From Sphingobacterium micropteri (GTDB lineage: Bacteria > Bacteroidota > Bacteroidia > Sphingobacteriales > Sphingobacteriaceae), in contig NZ_JACOIK010000005.1 of assembly GCF_014692515.1 (NCBI RefSeq), positions 248,001 through 312,000 of the forward strand: a stretch of 64,000 nucleotides of DNA, read 5' to 3'. The notes under the pieces are model-generated. The model ran no database searches. It worked only from the letters and a program-made list of their open reading frames with translations, and had not been told where the DNA came from. Every line of letters starts with the position of its first letter. The stretch's first letter is position 1. Both the position numbers and the translations under genes were made by a program. Below, in pieces: positions 42,322 through 52,713 of the stretch.

Positions 42322-45300
42322 TTATGGGCTATGTTGCTTCGCGTGCCGATTAATATACTCCGATGGGCTTAGTCCGTACATTTTTTTAAACAATGTTGAG
42401 AAATGTGTTTGATTGGTAAAGCCTAGCGCATAGGCAACTTGGGAAATATTCATTTGCTTATCCAAAAGTAGCCTTTCAGCTTGTTTGAGACGTATATTCC
42501 GAATAAATTCGCTCGTTGAGACTCCTGTTAGGGCTGTTACCTTTCGATGTAACTGTACCCGGCTTAATCCAACTTCATCCGCTAATAGCTGTACATTTAG
42601 GCTCGGATCTTGTAGATATTTATTAACGATATTAACAATGCGCTCCATCAGGAGTTCATCACTTGATTTGAAGGAGATCGTCTTTACTTTACCTTCTTGT
42701 CCTTGGGCCCCCGAGTATTTGCCTTTGACGGTCATACGGTTTTTAATCAAGTTCTCCGCCATGACCAGCAATTCTTCAATTAAAAAAGGTTTGGTCAGAT
42801 AAGCATCGGCACCTAAACCGATACCCTGCATGCGATCCTCATGGTTTATTTTAGCGGTAAGTAGAATAACAGGTATATGGTTTGTCGTGCTGTTGCTTTT
42901 TATTTTCTTAACCAGTTCAAAGCCGTCCATATCAGGCATAGAAACGTCGGATATAATAAGATCAGGGAGTTGCGACAACGCTAGTTGGAAGGCTTCCTGT
43001 CCATTTTCGGCGGATATGATTTTATAGATACTTTGCAGTTCTTGACTTACGTAACGCAGAATATCTTTCTCGTCGTCCACGACGAGTACCTTGAAATTTG
43101 TTTTATGGGAAATGATAGGAGCGGTAACCGTTTCCCTTACCAATGGAACAGGTGCTTTTTCGACCAACATATTTTTATCGTCGTTATCCTTTATCAATTG
43201 GGCTTTCGGCAAATGGGCAGTGCCCATTGGCATATGAACGAAAAAGCGGCTTCCGGATTTGTCAGCCCGGTTTTCGGCAAATACTTTTCCGCCATGTTTT
43301 TCTACTAAGACCTGGGTAAGGTGCAACCCGATGCCGGAACCTTGTTGTCCTCCAGAAACCTGATTGTTGCCCTGATAAAATCGTTTGAAAATCTTGACCG
43401 TATCATCCTGCGGTATACCTGGACCGGTGTCTGAGACCGTTATTTCGGCATAACTAGGCTGTTTGTTGAAAGAGGAGGTGACATGGACATCGATAATGCC
43501 ATCATCTGGCGTATATTTGAAAGCGTTGGACAGTAAATTATGGAGCACCTTATCCAGACTATTCGTATCAATCCAAACCGGGATGTAGGTAGAATCGGAA
43601 GTGACTTGAAAGGCTATATTTCTTTCATCGGCTTGTTGTTTAAATGCGTCGGCACACTGTGTAATAAACTCCGCGAGATTTGTTTCTTGAAATTTTAATT
43701 GAAGCTGCCCGCTTTCCAATTTGCGGATATCCAACAATTGGTTGACAAGGTTTAGAATACGATGTGCATTCCTACGCATGTTTTGCAAAGTCTCTTTGGC
43801 GTGTACATCGGTTGCGTTTTTGATCAACTTATCGATAGGACTCAGGACCAGGGTCAGCGGCGAGCGAATCTCGTGTGAGATGTCTGTAAAAAGTTGGAGT
43901 TTATAAGCATGCAGCTTTTCCAAGCGGCGCTCTCGAAGGTAATGGGCGATTAAGGTCAGGATACCAATAAATATGGCTAGGTAAACGAGATAAGCAAGCG
44001 TACTGCGGTACCATGGCGGCATGACGTGCAGGGTGACGAATTTGCTCTCCGAATAGGCACCGAATTTGCAGGCTCTGATTTCCAATTCATGGGTTCCGGG
44101 CGACAGGTTATTGTAGGTAATGAGGTTGACGCCGGGTAACGTCGTATTCCAGGTTTTGTTGAAGCCTTTTAACCGATACTCGTAATGAATATTTTCCGGG
44201 CTGTTAAAGTCCATCGTGGAGAGCTCCAACGTAAAGCTATCGTCTTGGCTTGCAAAGTGAAATTCACTCGCTGCCGCCAAACTTTGGGCATAAATGGGCT
44301 TCCCACCAGACAAATATCCGGGCTTGATTGTTTGGTTACGGACGTAGATATTCGTGATATAGATCGGATGTGCATATTCGGATACATGTACCTGTTGTGG
44401 AAAGAAAGAGGTAATACCTTGTTTTCCCCCGTAATATATTTTTCCATCGGCATTTTGGTGAAATACGCCCGTATTGTAAGAGCGGTCAACCAGCCCATCT
44501 CCGGTATAATAGTTTACAATTTTATTGTCGATTGGGTTTACATAGTTGATGCCATTATAGGTACTACACCAAATATTCCCTTGCTTATCTTCACCCAACC
44601 CGGAAATAACGTTGCTGGAAAGGCCGTTATTGGTGGTGTAACTCGATAGCTCCCGTGTGTCTTTAGCAATTTTATGTAGCCCGTTATAGGTGCCGATCCA
44701 AAGGTTTTGATGACGATCTTGCAATAACGACAGTACGATTTGTTCGGAGAGTCCCTGATTTGCCCGTTGATGGACGAAGGCATCTTTTCGCGGGTCATAG
44801 CAACTGACACCCTTGTGATGGCCTAGCCAAATCAATCCCTCCTGATCACATAGGAGGGTATTGATCCAGTCATTTCCCAACGTCCCACTAGTAGCGGTCG
44901 TATTATTCATGCTAAATTGCCTGGAGGCATTCCTCCGCGGATCATATTCAATAAAACCACGACCAAAGGTAGAGATATACAGTTTGTTATTCTTGCCGAA
45001 GACCATCGCCTTGGTTTCCTCACCGGCGAATAGATTTAGGTAGCGTACGTCTTGGCCGTCTATAATTTTGCCCAGTCCCTGCTGGTATGATAAAAACCAA
45101 AGAATGCCTTGATCATCCACCTGCAACTCTGTTATATTACGTAAGTCAGGGAAAGTCTGAAGGACGTGTCCTGCGCTGTCTGCTTGAAAAACGCCCACGC
45201 CCTCTACACTATACCATATATTCCCATTGACGTCGGTTGTCAATGCGTTGATTTTATGTTTATCGGCTTCTTCCAATTCCAATACCCGCCAGAATTCGAA

Positions 45301-46314
45301 CTGTTTGTTGCTGGATGGAATAAAAACTAAGCCTCGCTGAAACCAGCCGAGCCATAAATTTTTCTCTCTGTCCAACAGAAAGCTCGTTATACGGGCATTG
45401 CTGTAGTTTTTATCGAGATTGGAGAGCTCCATCTGTCGGAGCTGAAGTGGGCGTTCCGTCAAAGGTAATTGCCAAATCCCTCCGCGGTCAGTACTGGCAA
45501 TAACCGCTGTTCCTTCTGCATTAAGTTGGATGTCATTAATAAACGGTCTTCGATTACCGTTAAAGGTAATCGGTTGAAAACGACGAGCAGACCGATCGCT
45601 AAGGACGATATCCGCATGATAGTTCAAGATTACCTCGCCACTTTTAGTTACCAGCATATTGTATTTGTCTCCATTAGGAAAAGGCACTTCCTCCCGGGAA
45701 AATTTCTGGACTTGTTTGAAATCCGGTGATAAACGTACGACGCCCAGACGATCCATCGCCACCCAAACGTGCTTATCTTTATCTTCCACGAGCTTGCGTC
45801 CATACATCCCGCCGATACGCTGATTTGCGCCTTCTAACGGAATAGCCACCCCGTTAGCGATATCAATGGAAAAAAGCCCCCATCCTGAAGTGGTTACCAA
45901 GAGCGATTCATCATGCCGCGTTAATATATCCGTGATATGCGGGGCTATCTGATCTGGAAACTGGATGCGTATAAATTCGTCTGTATTTTCATTATAGTAC
46001 TGTAAGCCATTTGAACACCCGATCCACAGATGATCATGACAATCTCGATGAAGAATGGTCACATGGTTACTGGAAATTGATGTACTATCCTGTATATCGT
46101 GTAGGTATTGTATAAATCGTATTCCATCAAATTTATTAAGCCCATATTCTGTAGCGATCCATATGTAGCCATGTTTATCCTGTGAGATGCTCTTGATCAG
46201 ATTGGACGACAGTTCGCCAAATCCATAGTCCCGATGATCATAAATGCGAGTGGCTTGTCCACTAACCAAGAGTGTACAGAAGGAAAATATCGATAGCAAA
46301 AATACTCTTAACAT
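42322..46314 (-). CDS. Hybrid two-component system regulator (HTCS) of the xylan locus
   Basis: 1,330 residues on one chain. Signal peptide, then two seven-bladed Reg_prop propellers (about 25-690), a Y_Y_Y domain (about 700-760), one membrane helix (about 768-790), HisKA with the H-box ISHEIRSPLTLV (His near 810), HATPase_c (about 920-1035; GSGIGLHLTQVLV), a receiver (about 1073-1185; Asp in IISDVSMPDMDG) and an AraC-type HTH (about 1225-1325). These sensors bind an oligosaccharide in the periplasm and switch on the adjacent polysaccharide locus. The gene is divergent from GH115 and next to xylan enzymes, so a xylo- or glucuronoxylo-oligosaccharide is the expected signal. Confidence 0.96.
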   Translation of the reverse strand: MLRVFLLSIFSFCTLLVSGQATRIYDHRDYGFGELSSNLIKSISQDKHGYIWIATEYGLNKFDGIRFIQYLHDIQDSTSISSNHVTILHRDCHDHLWIGCSNGLQYYNENTDEFIRIQFPDQIAPHITDILTRHDESLLVTTSGWGLFSIDIANGVAIPLEGANQRIGGMYGRKLVEDKDKHVWVAMDRLGVVRLSPDFKQVQKFSREEVPFPNGDKYNMLVTKSGEVILNYHADIVLSDRSARRFQPITFNGNRRPFINDIQLNAEGTAVIASTDRGGIWQLPLTERPLQLRQMELSNLDKNYSNARITSFLLDREKNLWLGWFQRGLVFIPSSNKQFEFWRVLELEEADKHKINALTTDVNGNIWYSVEGVGVFQADSAGHVLQTFPDLRNITELQVDDQGILWFLSYQQGLGKIIDGQDVRYLNLFAGEETKAMVFGKNNKLYISTFGRGFIEYDPRRNASRQFSMNNTTATSGTLGNDWINTLLCDQEGLIWLGHHKGVSCYDPRKDAFVHQRANQGLSEQIVLSLLQDRHQNLWIGTYNGLHKIAKDTRELSSYTTNNGLSSNVISGLGEDKQGNIWCSTYNGINYVNPIDNKIVNYYTGDGLVDRSYNTGVFHQNADGKIYYGGKQGITSFFPQQVHVSEYAHPIYITNIYVRNQTIKPGYLSGGKPIYAQSLAAASEFHFASQDDSFTLELSTMDFNSPENIHYEYRLKGFNKTWNTTLPGVNLITYNNLSPGTHELEIRACKFGAYSESKFVTLHVMPPWYRSTLAYLVYLAIFIGILTLIAHYLRERRLEKLHAYKLQLFTDISHEIRSPLTLVLSPIDKLIKNATDVHAKETLQNMRRNAHRILNLVNQLLDIRKLESGQLQLKFQETNLAEFITQCADAFKQQADERNIAFQVTSDSTYIPVWIDTNSLDKVLHNLLSNAFKYTPDDGIIDVHVTSSFNKQPSYAEITVSDTGPGIPQDDTVKIFKRFYQGNNQVSGGQQGSGIGLHLTQVLVEKHGGKVFAENRADKSGSRFFVHMPMGTAHLPKAQLIKDNDDKNMLVEKAPVPLVRETVTAPIISHKTNFKVLVVDDEKDILRYVSQELQSIYKIISAENGQEAFQLALSQLPDLIISDVSMPDMDGFELVKKIKSNSTTNHIPVILLTAKINHEDRMQGIGLGADAYLTKPFLIEELLVMAENLIKNRMTVKGKYSGAQGQEGKVKTISFKSSDELLMERIVNIVNKYLQDPSLNVQLLADEVGLSRVQLHRKVTALTGVSTSEFIRNIRLKQAERLLLDKQMNISQVAYALGFTNQTHFSTLFKKMYGLSPSEYINRHAKQHSP

Positions 46315-46433
46315 TGGTTTTCACGGTTATTAAAAGGAAAGATACAAAATCTATTTTTCTATTCGATGCCGGAATGTCTTTTTTCGAGGTAAAAGGTATA
46401 AAGAGTCTGGGTGGGAAACAGAAAGAAACGAAT

Positions 46434-46500
46434 ATGTAACATATGAAAAGGTCTTTGCAACAAAAGGAAGATGGAATGTAACATGTTGGATTGTCTTTGC
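46434..46500. promoter_or_regulatory. Tandem 42-bp-spaced sites ATGTAACAT...GTCTTTGC
   Basis: ATGTAACAT lies at 46434-46442 and 46476-46484; GTCTTTGC at 46451-46458 and 46493-46500. Both elements recur at the same 42-bp distance, so a two-part site is duplicated in tandem in the region between the HTCS gene and GH115. This is a plausible binding site for the AraC-type domain of the HTCS. Confidence 0.6.
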
Positions 46501-46605
46501 TAACCGATTGATTTACCTTTACTTCACGTTTTTGATCCGCTCACTGTGTCTTTGATGTGCTGCGCTGATGCGAAAATAGGAATATGCTAAACACGTTAAT
46601 AAATC

Positions 46606-49116
46606 ATGATGATGATAAGACAATGGTTAATTGTTTTTTGCCTTATTTTTTCCAATGCAATACTTTATGCACAATCGGACGATGTATTTGTGTCCCATGA
46701 CCCGGCGAAGGGCTACCTAACCCTGATAAAGGAAGGACAACCGCTTCCGCTGCAAGTAGATCCGCAGGATGATAAAGGTGTTTTGCGTGCCGTCGAAAGT
46801 TTACAGCGAGATTTTGAAAAAGTAGCCGGAAAGCGAGCGGAGGTGGCCTCTGGAGCGAAGTCGGGTATTTGGATCGGTACGGTCGGACAATCTACTTTAA
46901 TCGATGGCCTGATCGCAAAAGGACAGTTACCCAAGAACGAGATAGCCGGGAAGCGGGAGAAATTTATCATTACCATCGTAGAACAACCCGCGGCGGGTAT
47001 TGAATCGGCCTTGGTTATAGCCGGTAGCGACAAAAGAGGAACGATTTACGGCATCTACGAATTGTCTAAACAAATGGGTGTATCGCCTTGGTATTACTGG
47101 GCAGACGTACCGGTGGAGCGTAAAGCAAATTTATACATAAAGCCTGGTATCTATACGGATGGAGAACCTGCCGTACAGTATCGTGGTATCTTTCTCAACG
47201 ACGAATACCCTGCATTAACGCGCTGGGTCAACCATACCTTCGGGGGCTATAATAGCCAGTTTTACGAAACCGTTTTTGAACTGATCCTCCGCTTGAAAGG
47301 AAACTTTTTGTGGCCTGCGATGTGGGGGAACGCTTTTTACGACGATGATCCGCAAAACGGCGTGCTGGCCAATGAGATGGGTATTGTGATGAGTACTTCG
47401 CATCACGAGCCTATGGCACGTGCGCAAGCGGAGTGGAAGCGACATGGCAATGGCGGAACCTGGGATTACAATAAAAACAAAAAAGGCCTCCAGGAATTTT
47501 GGCAAGGAGGTATGGAGCGTACAAAAAACTGGGAAACATTTGTCACCATCGCGATGCGTGGTGATGGCGATGAGCCTATGAGCGATGAGCAGAATATCAG
47601 TTTATTGGAGGAAATCGTAGGCGACCAGCGTAAAATTATTCAACAAGTTACCGGAAAGAAACCAGAACACACTCCTCAAGTTTGGGCGTTGTACAAGGAA
47701 GTACAGGATTATTACGACGATGGGATGCGTGTGCCCGATGATGTGACTTTGCTTTTTTGTGATGATAACTGGGGGAATGTGCGTAAGCTCCCTGCATTGG
47801 ATGCCAAGCCCCGAAAAGGCGGATACGGCATGTATTATCATTTTGATTATGTCGGCGGACCACGGAATACCAAGTGGCTTAATGTGAGTCAGATATCCCG
47901 TGTGTGGGAGCAGATGAACTTAACTTACGCCCATGGTGTAGACAAGATTTGGGTAGTCAATGTGGGGGATTTGAAACCGATGGAATACCCCATCTCTTTT
48001 TTCTTGGATATGGCTTGGGATCCAACCCGTTTTAATCCTGCTAACCTGTTGGCACATACCGAGGAATGGTGTGCGCAGCAATTTGGCGAGCAATATGCCA
48101 GGGAAGCTGCTCGGTTAATTGATATGTACACCAAGTTCAACCATCGTGTGACCCCCGAATTATTGAACCATCGAACGTATAGCCTGGAAAACTATAACGA
48201 ATTTGAGACGGTTGTGCAAGAATATCGCCAGTTATTGGTTGATGCCCTACGCCTGTACAACCAATTGCCGAATGCATATAAGGATACCTTTGATCAGCTG
48301 GTGCTGTTTCCAATCAATGGTATGTCGAATCTATACGATATGTATTATGCACAGGCGCAAAATGCCGTCTATGCAAGCAAGAACGATATATGTGCCAATT
48401 ACTGGGCAGACCAGGTTAAAGAGGGCTTTGAGCGCGATTCCTTATTAACCCTACATTTCAATACGCTTTCGGGTGGGAAATGGAAGCATATGATGGATCA
48501 GGTGCGTATTGGTTATCGTAGCTGGAACAACCCACCACATAGCATCCTGCCGAAGGTAACGTATATCGATTCCAGTACTGTGCATGCCGATAGCAAGATT
48601 TTTGTGGAAGCGGACGGTTATGTGTCGATCGAGGCGATGAATTTCCACCATGCAAACCATGCTGAGCAGGTCAAGTGGACGGAGATACCGAACCTCGGCA
48701 AAACCGTTTCCGCAATCACGACGCTGCCCGTTACCGCGCCATTGGACGAACAAGTATACCTCGAATATAAGGTCGATGTGCAGTCGACCGGACGGGCAAA
48801 GCTCGTCGTATTAACCTCACCGACATTAAATTATAATGCCAATCAGGGTCTGCGCTATGCTGTTTCCATCAATGGTGGTGAAGAGCAAATACTAAATATA
48901 AATGGCCATTACAAAGGCGAGTTAGGACGTTGGCAAGCGAATCGCATTATCGAAAATGTCACCGAGCATGATTTTCCCGAAGCGGGCGAATACCGTATTC
49001 GTATCCGGCCTTTGGAACAGGGTATCGTCATCCAAAAAATCATGCTGGATTTTGGCGGATTGAAACCTTCTTATCTCGGCGCACCCGAGAGTGCACAACG
49101 CATCATCAAACTATAA
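46606..49116 (+). CDS. GH115 alpha-glucuronidase
   Basis: 836 residues with signal peptide (IRQWLIVFCLIFSNAILYAQ). The family-specific regions are clear: GTIYGIYELSKQMGVSPWYY, FLNDEYPALTRWVNHTF, LRLKGNFLWPAMWGNAFY, STSHHEPMARAQAEWKRH and LLFCDDNWGNVRKLP. The C-terminal part is beta-rich. GH115 enzymes remove 4-O-methylglucuronate from internal as well as terminal xylose residues of glucuronoxylan, unlike GH67. It is the first gene of the plus-strand xylan operon, with the transporter starting 27 bases after it. Confidence 0.95.
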   Translation: MMMIRQWLIVFCLIFSNAILYAQSDDVFVSHDPAKGYLTLIKEGQPLPLQVDPQDDKGVLRAVESLQRDFEKVAGKRAEVASGAKSGIWIGTVGQSTLIDGLIAKGQLPKNEIAGKREKFIITIVEQPAAGIESALVIAGSDKRGTIYGIYELSKQMGVSPWYYWADVPVERKANLYIKPGIYTDGEPAVQYRGIFLNDEYPALTRWVNHTFGGYNSQFYETVFELILRLKGNFLWPAMWGNAFYDDDPQNGVLANEMGIVMSTSHHEPMARAQAEWKRHGNGGTWDYNKNKKGLQEFWQGGMERTKNWETFVTIAMRGDGDEPMSDEQNISLLEEIVGDQRKIIQQVTGKKPEHTPQVWALYKEVQDYYDDGMRVPDDVTLLFCDDNWGNVRKLPALDAKPRKGGYGMYYHFDYVGGPRNTKWLNVSQISRVWEQMNLTYAHGVDKIWVVNVGDLKPMEYPISFFLDMAWDPTRFNPANLLAHTEEWCAQQFGEQYAREAARLIDMYTKFNHRVTPELLNHRTYSLENYNEFETVVQEYRQLLVDALRLYNQLPNAYKDTFDQLVLFPINGMSNLYDMYYAQAQNAVYASKNDICANYWADQVKEGFERDSLLTLHFNTLSGGKWKHMMDQVRIGYRSWNNPPHSILPKVTYIDSSTVHADSKIFVEADGYVSIEAMNFHHANHAEQVKWTEIPNLGKTVSAITTLPVTAPLDEQVYLEYKVDVQSTGRAKLVVLTSPTLNYNANQGLRYAVSINGGEEQILNINGHYKGELGRWQANRIIENVTEHDFPEAGEYRIRIRPLEQGIVIQKIMLDFGGLKPSYLGAPESAQRIIKL

Positions 49117-49143
49117 AACATAAACCATAGATAACCTTATATA

Positions 49144-50553
49144 ATGAACGCAGAAACACGTTTGGTTAACGAATCAAAAGGCTTTTATAAGCTCTCTCAT
49201 GTGCAACGTATCGGTTTCGGATCAGGCGATCTGGCCCAGAACCTTATTTACCAGACGGTTTCGATGTACCTGCTTATTTTTTACACGAATGTTTTCGGCA
49301 TTTCTGCCGCCGCAGCCGGCGTTATGTTTTTGGTTGTACGGATTGTCGATGTGATATGGGACCCCATTGTAGGTGCTTTCGTTGATAAGCGTAATCCGAA
49401 AATGGGAAAATACCGATCCTACCTTGTTTTAGGTGGGATACCGCTTACCGGATTTGCTATCCTTTGTTTCTGGAACGGATTTTCCGGATCACTTGTATAC
49501 GCCTACGTGACCTATGTCGGGCTGTCTATGCTCTACACCCTGATCAATGTCCCTTATGGCGCGCTCAACGCTTCCCTAACGCGGGATACCGATGAAATTA
49601 CCAAACTGACATCGGCACGCATGTTTATGGCCAACTTAGGAGGACTTGCCGTAGGATACGGTGTGCCGATTATCGTACAATATTTTTCACCCGATGGGAA
49701 GATCAACTCCCGGGAATCGGGCGAAGCCTGGTTTATTACCATGACCATTTATGCGCTCGTCGGCTTGTGCTTGCTGCTATTCTGTTATACGCAAACCAAA
49801 GAACGGGTCGTCATGGATGAGAAAGATACCGAAAAAGTACAGGTGTCCGATCTTTGGGTCGAGTTCAAACATAACGGTCCGCTACGCATACTGGCATTCT
49901 TTTTCATTACCGCATTTGCCATGATGGCCATCGGGAACTCTGCCGGCTCCTATTACATGATCTATAACGTACAAACTCCAGAAATGCTGCCCTATTTTAT
50001 GGCATTAGGCTCTATCCCGGCATTTATCTTTATGCCCTTGGTACCGGCTATCAAGCGGGCTATAGGGAAAAAACAGATGTTTTATGTATTCCTGACGGTT
50101 GCCATTGTGGGAATGATTATGCTCTATATCATTTCTGTCGTGCCAACCTTAAAAAGCCAGATTTGGCTGGTTCTCGTTGCACAGTTCGTAAAGTCGACCG
50201 GAATCATTGTCGCCACCGGCTATATGTGGGCATTGGTTCCCGAAGTGATATCGTATGGAGAACATGCAACAGGTAAACGCATTTCTGGTATTGTTAATGC
50301 ATTGACCGGGATTTTTTACAAAGCGGGAATGGCGTTAGGCGGCGTAGTGCCCGGCCTAGTATTGGCTTATGTGGGTTTTGATAAGGATAATACATTGACG
50401 CAATCCGTATTTGCAGAACAAGGAATTCTATGGCTCGTCGCTATTATTCCTGCAATCTTGTTGATCGTCGCCATGTTTATCATCTCGAAATATAAACTGG
50501 AAGATGATCTCATCGATAAGATCAATCATGAAATAGAAAATAGACACAAATAG
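49144..50553 (+). CDS. GPH-family sugar:cation symporter (MFS, XynP/XylP-like)
   Basis: 469 residues, twelve hydrophobic helices. The loop GAFVDKRNPKMGKYRSYLV is the GPH signature between helices 2 and 3, and the N-terminus (QRIGFGSGDLAQNLIYQTV) is typical of glycoside-pentoside-hexuronide symporters. It would import xylo-oligosaccharides or aldouronic acids into the cytoplasm with H+ or Na+. Its place between GH115 and GH10 and the signal-less GH43 downstream support transport of short xylo-oligosaccharides. Confidence 0.93.
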   Translation: MNAETRLVNESKGFYKLSHVQRIGFGSGDLAQNLIYQTVSMYLLIFYTNVFGISAAAAGVMFLVVRIVDVIWDPIVGAFVDKRNPKMGKYRSYLVLGGIPLTGFAILCFWNGFSGSLVYAYVTYVGLSMLYTLINVPYGALNASLTRDTDEITKLTSARMFMANLGGLAVGYGVPIIVQYFSPDGKINSRESGEAWFITMTIYALVGLCLLLFCYTQTKERVVMDEKDTEKVQVSDLWVEFKHNGPLRILAFFFITAFAMMAIGNSAGSYYMIYNVQTPEMLPYFMALGSIPAFIFMPLVPAIKRAIGKKQMFYVFLTVAIVGMIMLYIISVVPTLKSQIWLVLVAQFVKSTGIIVATGYMWALVPEVISYGEHATGKRISGIVNALTGIFYKAGMALGGVVPGLVLAYVGFDKDNTLTQSVFAEQGILWLVAIIPAILLIVAMFIISKYKLEDDLIDKINHEIENRHK

Positions 50554-50571
50554 TAAGAAAGATCAAACATT

Positions 50572-51708
50572 ATGAATATAGTAAAAACAATAATTTTAGC
50601 TGGAATCGCTACGTGGAGTATCGGTTGTACATCAACAAACTCGCAGGTCACGCAGAAGAAGGATACGACAACGATTAAAGAAGCCTATGCCGATCGGTTC
50701 TATATCGGTACCGCCCTGAATTTAGATCAGATTTGGGAACGTAATCCTGTTGCTGAAAAAGTAGTCCAAGAGCAATTTAACTCGATCGTAGCCGAAAATT
50801 GCATGAAAAGTGAAAATATACAACCTCGTGAAGGCGAGTTTTATTTCAAGGATGCGGACCAATTTGTGGCGTACGGCGAGAAAAACAATATGCACATCGT
50901 GGGACATACCTTGATCTGGCATTCGCAGGCACCGAGATGGTTTTTCACGGATAAAGAGGGAAAAGATGTCTCGCGCGAGGTCATGATCGAAAGAATGCGC
51001 AACCATATCCATACAGTCGTTTCCCGGTATAAGGGACGTATCCATGGATGGGATGTGGTGAATGAAGCTATACTGGATAACGGCGAATATCGTAAGAGCA
51101 AGTTTTATGAGATTATCGGAGAAGAGTTTATTCCGTTAGCCTTTCAGTTTGCACAAGAGGCGGATCCGGAAGCTGAATTATATTATAACGATTATTCTAC
51201 AGCTATCCCGGAAAAACGTAAGGGTATTGTGGAAATGGCCAAGAAAATACAAGCTGCCGGAATCAAAATCGATGGTCTGGGCATGCAGGAACATCACGGG
51301 TTGACCCATGCTTCAATAGCGGAAACGGAGCAGACCATTCTAGATTTTGCTGCTTTAGGTGTAAAGGTTATGGTGACGGAAATGGACATATCGGTACTTC
51401 CGCACGCACGCCGTCATGTAGGAGCGGAGTTAACGGATACGGCCGCGTATAAGCAAGCCCTAGATCCTTATCAGGAAGGGCTTCCAGAAGACAAGATGAA
51501 TGAATTGGGGCAGCGTTATGTCGATTTCTTTAAATTATACCTCAAGCATCAGGATAAGATTAGCCGGGTGACCTTATGGGGAGTGGGGGATGCAGACTCC
51601 TGGAAGAATGGTTGGCCTATCGAAGGACGTACGGATTATCCTTTATTGTTCGATCGTAATTACGAACCCAAGCCCTTTGTTACCGATATTATTGATTTAG
51701 CTCTCTAA
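50572..51708 (+). CDS. GH10 endo-1,4-beta-xylanase lipoprotein
   Basis: 378 residues. Lipobox near residue 19 (TWSIGC). A (beta/alpha)8 GH10 catalytic domain fills the protein, with the acid/base Glu in WDVVNEAI (near 163) and the nucleophile Glu in VMVTEMDIS (near 270), plus the typical HTLIWHSQAPRWF and WGVGDADSW. It cuts the xylan backbone at the cell surface or in the periplasm, leaving short oligosaccharides with methylglucuronate at the non-reducing end, the substrate of GH67 encoded in the same operon. Confidence 0.97.
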   Translation: MNIVKTIILAGIATWSIGCTSTNSQVTQKKDTTTIKEAYADRFYIGTALNLDQIWERNPVAEKVVQEQFNSIVAENCMKSENIQPREGEFYFKDADQFVAYGEKNNMHIVGHTLIWHSQAPRWFFTDKEGKDVSREVMIERMRNHIHTVVSRYKGRIHGWDVVNEAILDNGEYRKSKFYEIIGEEFIPLAFQFAQEADPEAELYYNDYSTAIPEKRKGIVEMAKKIQAAGIKIDGLGMQEHHGLTHASIAETEQTILDFAALGVKVMVTEMDISVLPHARRHVGAELTDTAAYKQALDPYQEGLPEDKMNELGQRYVDFFKLYLKHQDKISRVTLWGVGDADSWKNGWPIEGRTDYPLLFDRNYEPKPFVTDIIDLAL

Positions 51709-51741
51709 CTCTATAACCTCCTCTAACTTTATATTTATCAT

Positions 51742-52704
51742 ATGAAAGCTTCCAGATATTTATTTCCGAGCGACTATATGGCAGATCCATCTGCTCACGT
51801 ATTTGAAGATAAAATTTATATATACCCTTCGCACGATTGGGAAAGCGGTATCCCCGAAAATGACAATGGTGACCATTTCAATATGCGGGATTATCATGTG
51901 TTTTCGATGGACGATCCCGAAGCCGAGGTGGTTGATTACGGTGTGGTGCTTTCCACGGACGATATTCCCTGGGCAGGAAGGCAACTTTGGGATTCCGACG
52001 TGGCGTATAGAGATGGTAAGTATTATATGTACTTTCCGTTGAAAGACCAAAACGATATCTTCCGTATGGGCGTTGCTATCAGTGATCGACCAGAAGGACC
52101 TTTTATTCCCAACGCAAACCCGATGAAAGGCAGCTACAGCATCGATCCCTGTGTTTTTGAAGATAACGGGTCGTACTATATGTATTTTGGCGGAATATGG
52201 GGCGGACAATTGCAGTTTTATCGGGATAATAAGTTGACGCCTCCCTGCGAACTGCCTCATTTTCATGAACGGGCTCTTTGCCCTAAGATAGCGAAGTTAG
52301 GGGATGATATGTTGGAGTTTGCGGAAGCACCGCGTGATGTCCTTATATTGGACGAACAGGGTAATCCGCTGAAACAGGGTGATTCGGAACGCCGCTTTTT
52401 TGAAGCTTCATGGGTGCATAAATATCAAGGTAAATATTACTTTTCGTATTCTACCGGTGATACGCATCTGTTGTGTTATGCCGTCGGCGATAATCCTTAT
52501 GGACCGTTTACCTATCAAGGTGTGATATTGACTCCCGTAGTCGGCTGGACCACACACCATAGCATTTTGGAATTTAAAGATAAATGGTACTTGTTCTACC
52601 ATGATGCGATGCCATCTGGCGGGAAAACCTGGCTGCGGAGCATGAAGATGGTAGAGCTGGAATATGATGAAGAGGGTGCTATCAAGACGATAGCCGGACA
52701 GTAA
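51742..52704 (+). CDS. GH43-family glycosidase (xylosidase/arabinofuranosidase)
   Basis: 320 residues, five-bladed beta-propeller. The catalytic base region MADPSAHVFEDKIYIYPS, the pKa modulator region YSIDPCVFEDNGSYYMYF and the later acidic residue near EFAEAPRDVL fit GH43. There is no signal peptide, so it should act in the cytoplasm on oligosaccharides brought in by the GPH symporter. The true specificity (xylose or arabinose release) cannot be read from the sequence. Fourth gene of the operon. Confidence 0.9.
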   Translation: MKASRYLFPSDYMADPSAHVFEDKIYIYPSHDWESGIPENDNGDHFNMRDYHVFSMDDPEAEVVDYGVVLSTDDIPWAGRQLWDSDVAYRDGKYYMYFPLKDQNDIFRMGVAISDRPEGPFIPNANPMKGSYSIDPCVFEDNGSYYMYFGGIWGGQLQFYRDNKLTPPCELPHFHERALCPKIAKLGDDMLEFAEAPRDVLILDEQGNPLKQGDSERRFFEASWVHKYQGKYYFSYSTGDTHLLCYAVGDNPYGPFTYQGVILTPVVGWTTHHSILEFKDKWYLFYHDAMPSGGKTWLRSMKMVELEYDEEGAIKTIAGQ

Positions 52705-52713
52705 ATAAACAAA

